Assembly (NCBI GenBank): GCA_003447515.1
Contig: DLZA01000286.1
Span: 2,886 to 10,259 of the forward strand
Direction: 5' to 3'
Source: Paracoccaceae bacterium
Lineage (GTDB): Bacteria > Pseudomonadota > Alphaproteobacteria > Rhodobacterales > Rhodobacteraceae
Length of the DNA stretch: 7,374 nucleotides
The position numbers and the translations under genes are program-made. The notes beneath the pieces are model-generated. The model was given only the letters and a program-made list of their open reading frames with translations. It was not told where the DNA came from and made no database searches. Each line of letters begins with the position of its first letter. The first letter of the stretch is position 1. Of this stretch, positions 6,062 to 7,374 are shown one piece after another.

Positions 6062-7342
6062 ATGGCCCTCGAGATCAGTTATGATGCACCAGAAAAAGAT
6101 CTCTATGAGGTTGGTGAAATCCCTCCTATGGGTTTTGTGCCAAAACAGATGTACGCATGGACAATTCGCCGTGAACGCCATGGCAATCCAACCAAAGCAT
6201 TTAAAGTTGAAGTCGTTGACATAGTTAGACCAGCTAGCAAGGAAGTGTTGGTTTTTGTGATGGCTGCTGGAGTAAACTACAATGGTGTTTGGGCAGGCCT
6301 TGGCGTACCAATTAGCCCATTTGATGTTCACAAAGCTCAGTATCACATTGCAGGCTCAGATGCATCTGGAGTTGTTTGGGCCGTGGGCGACCAAGTTAAA
6401 AACTGGAAAGTCGGCGATGAGGTGGTGATCCACTGCAATCAAGACGACGGTGATGACGAACACTGCAACGGTGGGGATCCAATGCATTCTCCAAGTCAAC
6501 GGATTTGGGGCTATGAAACACCTGATGGTTCTTTTGCGCAGTTCACGACAGTCCAAGCTCAACAACTTTTGCGCCGGCCTCAACACCTCACTTGGGAAGA
6601 ATCTGCTTGTTACACACTCACGCTTGCAACCGCTTACCGGATGCTGTTTGGCCATATGCCGCACGAGTTGAAACCGGGCCAAACTGTTCTAGTTTGGGGC
6701 GCATCTGGGGGGCTTGGCTCCTATGCAATTCAGTTGGCTAAAGAGGCAGGGGCTCATGCCATTGGCGTGATCTCGGATGAAACTAAGCGCGACTTTGTTA
6801 TGGACTTGGGCGCCAAGGGTGTTTTGAACCGCAAGGATTTTAATTGTTGGGGTCAAATGCCAACAGTAAACACGGATGAATACAAAGAATGGTTCGGCGA
6901 AGTGCGCAAATTTGGTAAAGCGATTTGGGACATTACCGGTAAAGGTAACAATGTCGATATGGTTTTTGAGCACCCAGGTGAAGCAACAATTCCTGTATCA
7001 ACCTTTGTGGTGAAAAAAGGTGGTATGGTTGTAATTTGTGCGGGCACTTCAGGCTTTAACTTAACAATCGACGCTCGTTATCTTTGGATGCATCAGAAAC
7101 GTATTCAGGGATCTCACTTCGCACACCTAGCGCAAGCATCTGCAGCGAACCAGTTGATGATCGAGGAACGCTTAAACCCTTGCATGTCTGAAGTGTTTGA
7201 ATGGGCCGAGATTCCCGAAGCACATACAAAGATGCTGAACAATGAACATAAACCTGGGAACATGTCGGTTCTTGTCAGTTCAACCAAGCTGGGCCTCACA
7301 AATTTAGAAGATACAGTAAAAGCGAGCAAAGCTAAGTTATAA
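6062..7342 (+). CDS. ccr: Crotonyl-CoA carboxylase/reductase
   Basis: The 426-residue product has the expected length for Ccr, which uses NADPH and CO2 to convert crotonyl-CoA to (2S)-ethylmalonyl-CoA, the committing step of the ethylmalonyl-CoA pathway. It is a medium-chain dehydrogenase/reductase. The opening YEVGEIPPMGFVPKQMYAW (15-33) and AAGVNYNGVWAGLG (68-81) are typical. The NADPH site is GASGGLGSYAIQLAKEAGA (213-231). Residues matching the CO2-binding set described for the Kitasatospora enzyme appear as Asn74, Tyr151-Glu152 (in WGYET) and His352 (in GSHF), by recall rather than alignment; Tyr in place of Phe is what I would expect for proteobacterial Ccr. The start is fixed by AGGAGA at 6050-6055. 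It follows ppaC by 202 bases with its own putative control region, so it is probably not simply read through from ppaC. Confidence 0.97.
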   Translation: MALEISYDAPEKDLYEVGEIPPMGFVPKQMYAWTIRRERHGNPTKAFKVEVVDIVRPASKEVLVFVMAAGVNYNGVWAGLGVPISPFDVHKAQYHIAGSDASGVVWAVGDQVKNWKVGDEVVIHCNQDDGDDEHCNGGDPMHSPSQRIWGYETPDGSFAQFTTVQAQQLLRRPQHLTWEESACYTLTLATAYRMLFGHMPHELKPGQTVLVWGASGGLGSYAIQLAKEAGAHAIGVISDETKRDFVMDLGAKGVLNRKDFNCWGQMPTVNTDEYKEWFGEVRKFGKAIWDITGKGNNVDMVFEHPGEATIPVSTFVVKKGGMVVICAGTSGFNLTIDARYLWMHQKRIQGSHFAHLAQASAANQLMIEERLNPCMSEVFEWAEIPEAHTKMLNNEHKPGNMSVLVSSTKLGLTNLEDTVKASKAKL

Positions 7343-7374
7343 GTGCTCAATCTAAAAACATCGGTCTTTGCAAA

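Overview
The window reads as chromosome from a marine alphaproteobacterium of the Roseobacter group (Rhodobacterales). The evidence is the combination of ethylmalonyl-CoA pathway genes (ethylmalonyl-CoA mutase and crotonyl-CoA carboxylase/reductase), a family II pyrophosphatase between them, a Roseobacter-type 62-residue protein, and an alphaproteobacterial tRNA-His lacking G-1. Base composition looks nearly balanced by eye, lower than in many cultured roseobacters, which would fit a pelagic lineage. No insertion sequence, phage gene, CRISPR array or sign of recent transfer was seen. This is ordinary core chromosome.

Layout: tRNA-His(GUG) lies on the minus strand at the left edge. On the plus strand follow a small conserved hypothetical protein (201-389) and a DUF1989 / urea-carboxylase-associated protein (436-1296). 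Converging on it from the right is ecm on the minus strand (1340-3304). A 161-base divergent control region separates ecm from a PlsB-like glycerophospholipid acyltransferase (3466-4845). This is followed on the same strand by ppaC (4941-5858) and, after a 202-base control region, ccr (6062-7342).

Function: Ccr reductively carboxylates crotonyl-CoA to ethylmalonyl-CoA, and Ecm rearranges the epimerised product to methylsuccinyl-CoA. Together they are two hallmark steps of acetyl-CoA assimilation in bacteria that use the ethylmalonyl-CoA pathway. PpaC hydrolyses pyrophosphate and could pull acyl-CoA synthetase reactions that feed the pathway (inference). The acyltransferase draws on acyl donors for membrane lipid. 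The DUF1989 protein has no visible mechanistic link.

The best regulatory signal is a 15-base element in the upstream regions of both ecm and ccr: GCTGCGACGCAGCAT at 3325-3339 and GCTGCGACGCGGCAT at 5981-5995 (14 of 15 identical). Its core is palindromic and resembles the CTGC-N3-GCAG operator I recall for PhaR, the polyhydroxybutyrate-responsive repressor. This suggests, but does not prove, joint control of the two separated transcription units by storage-polymer or C4-CoA status.
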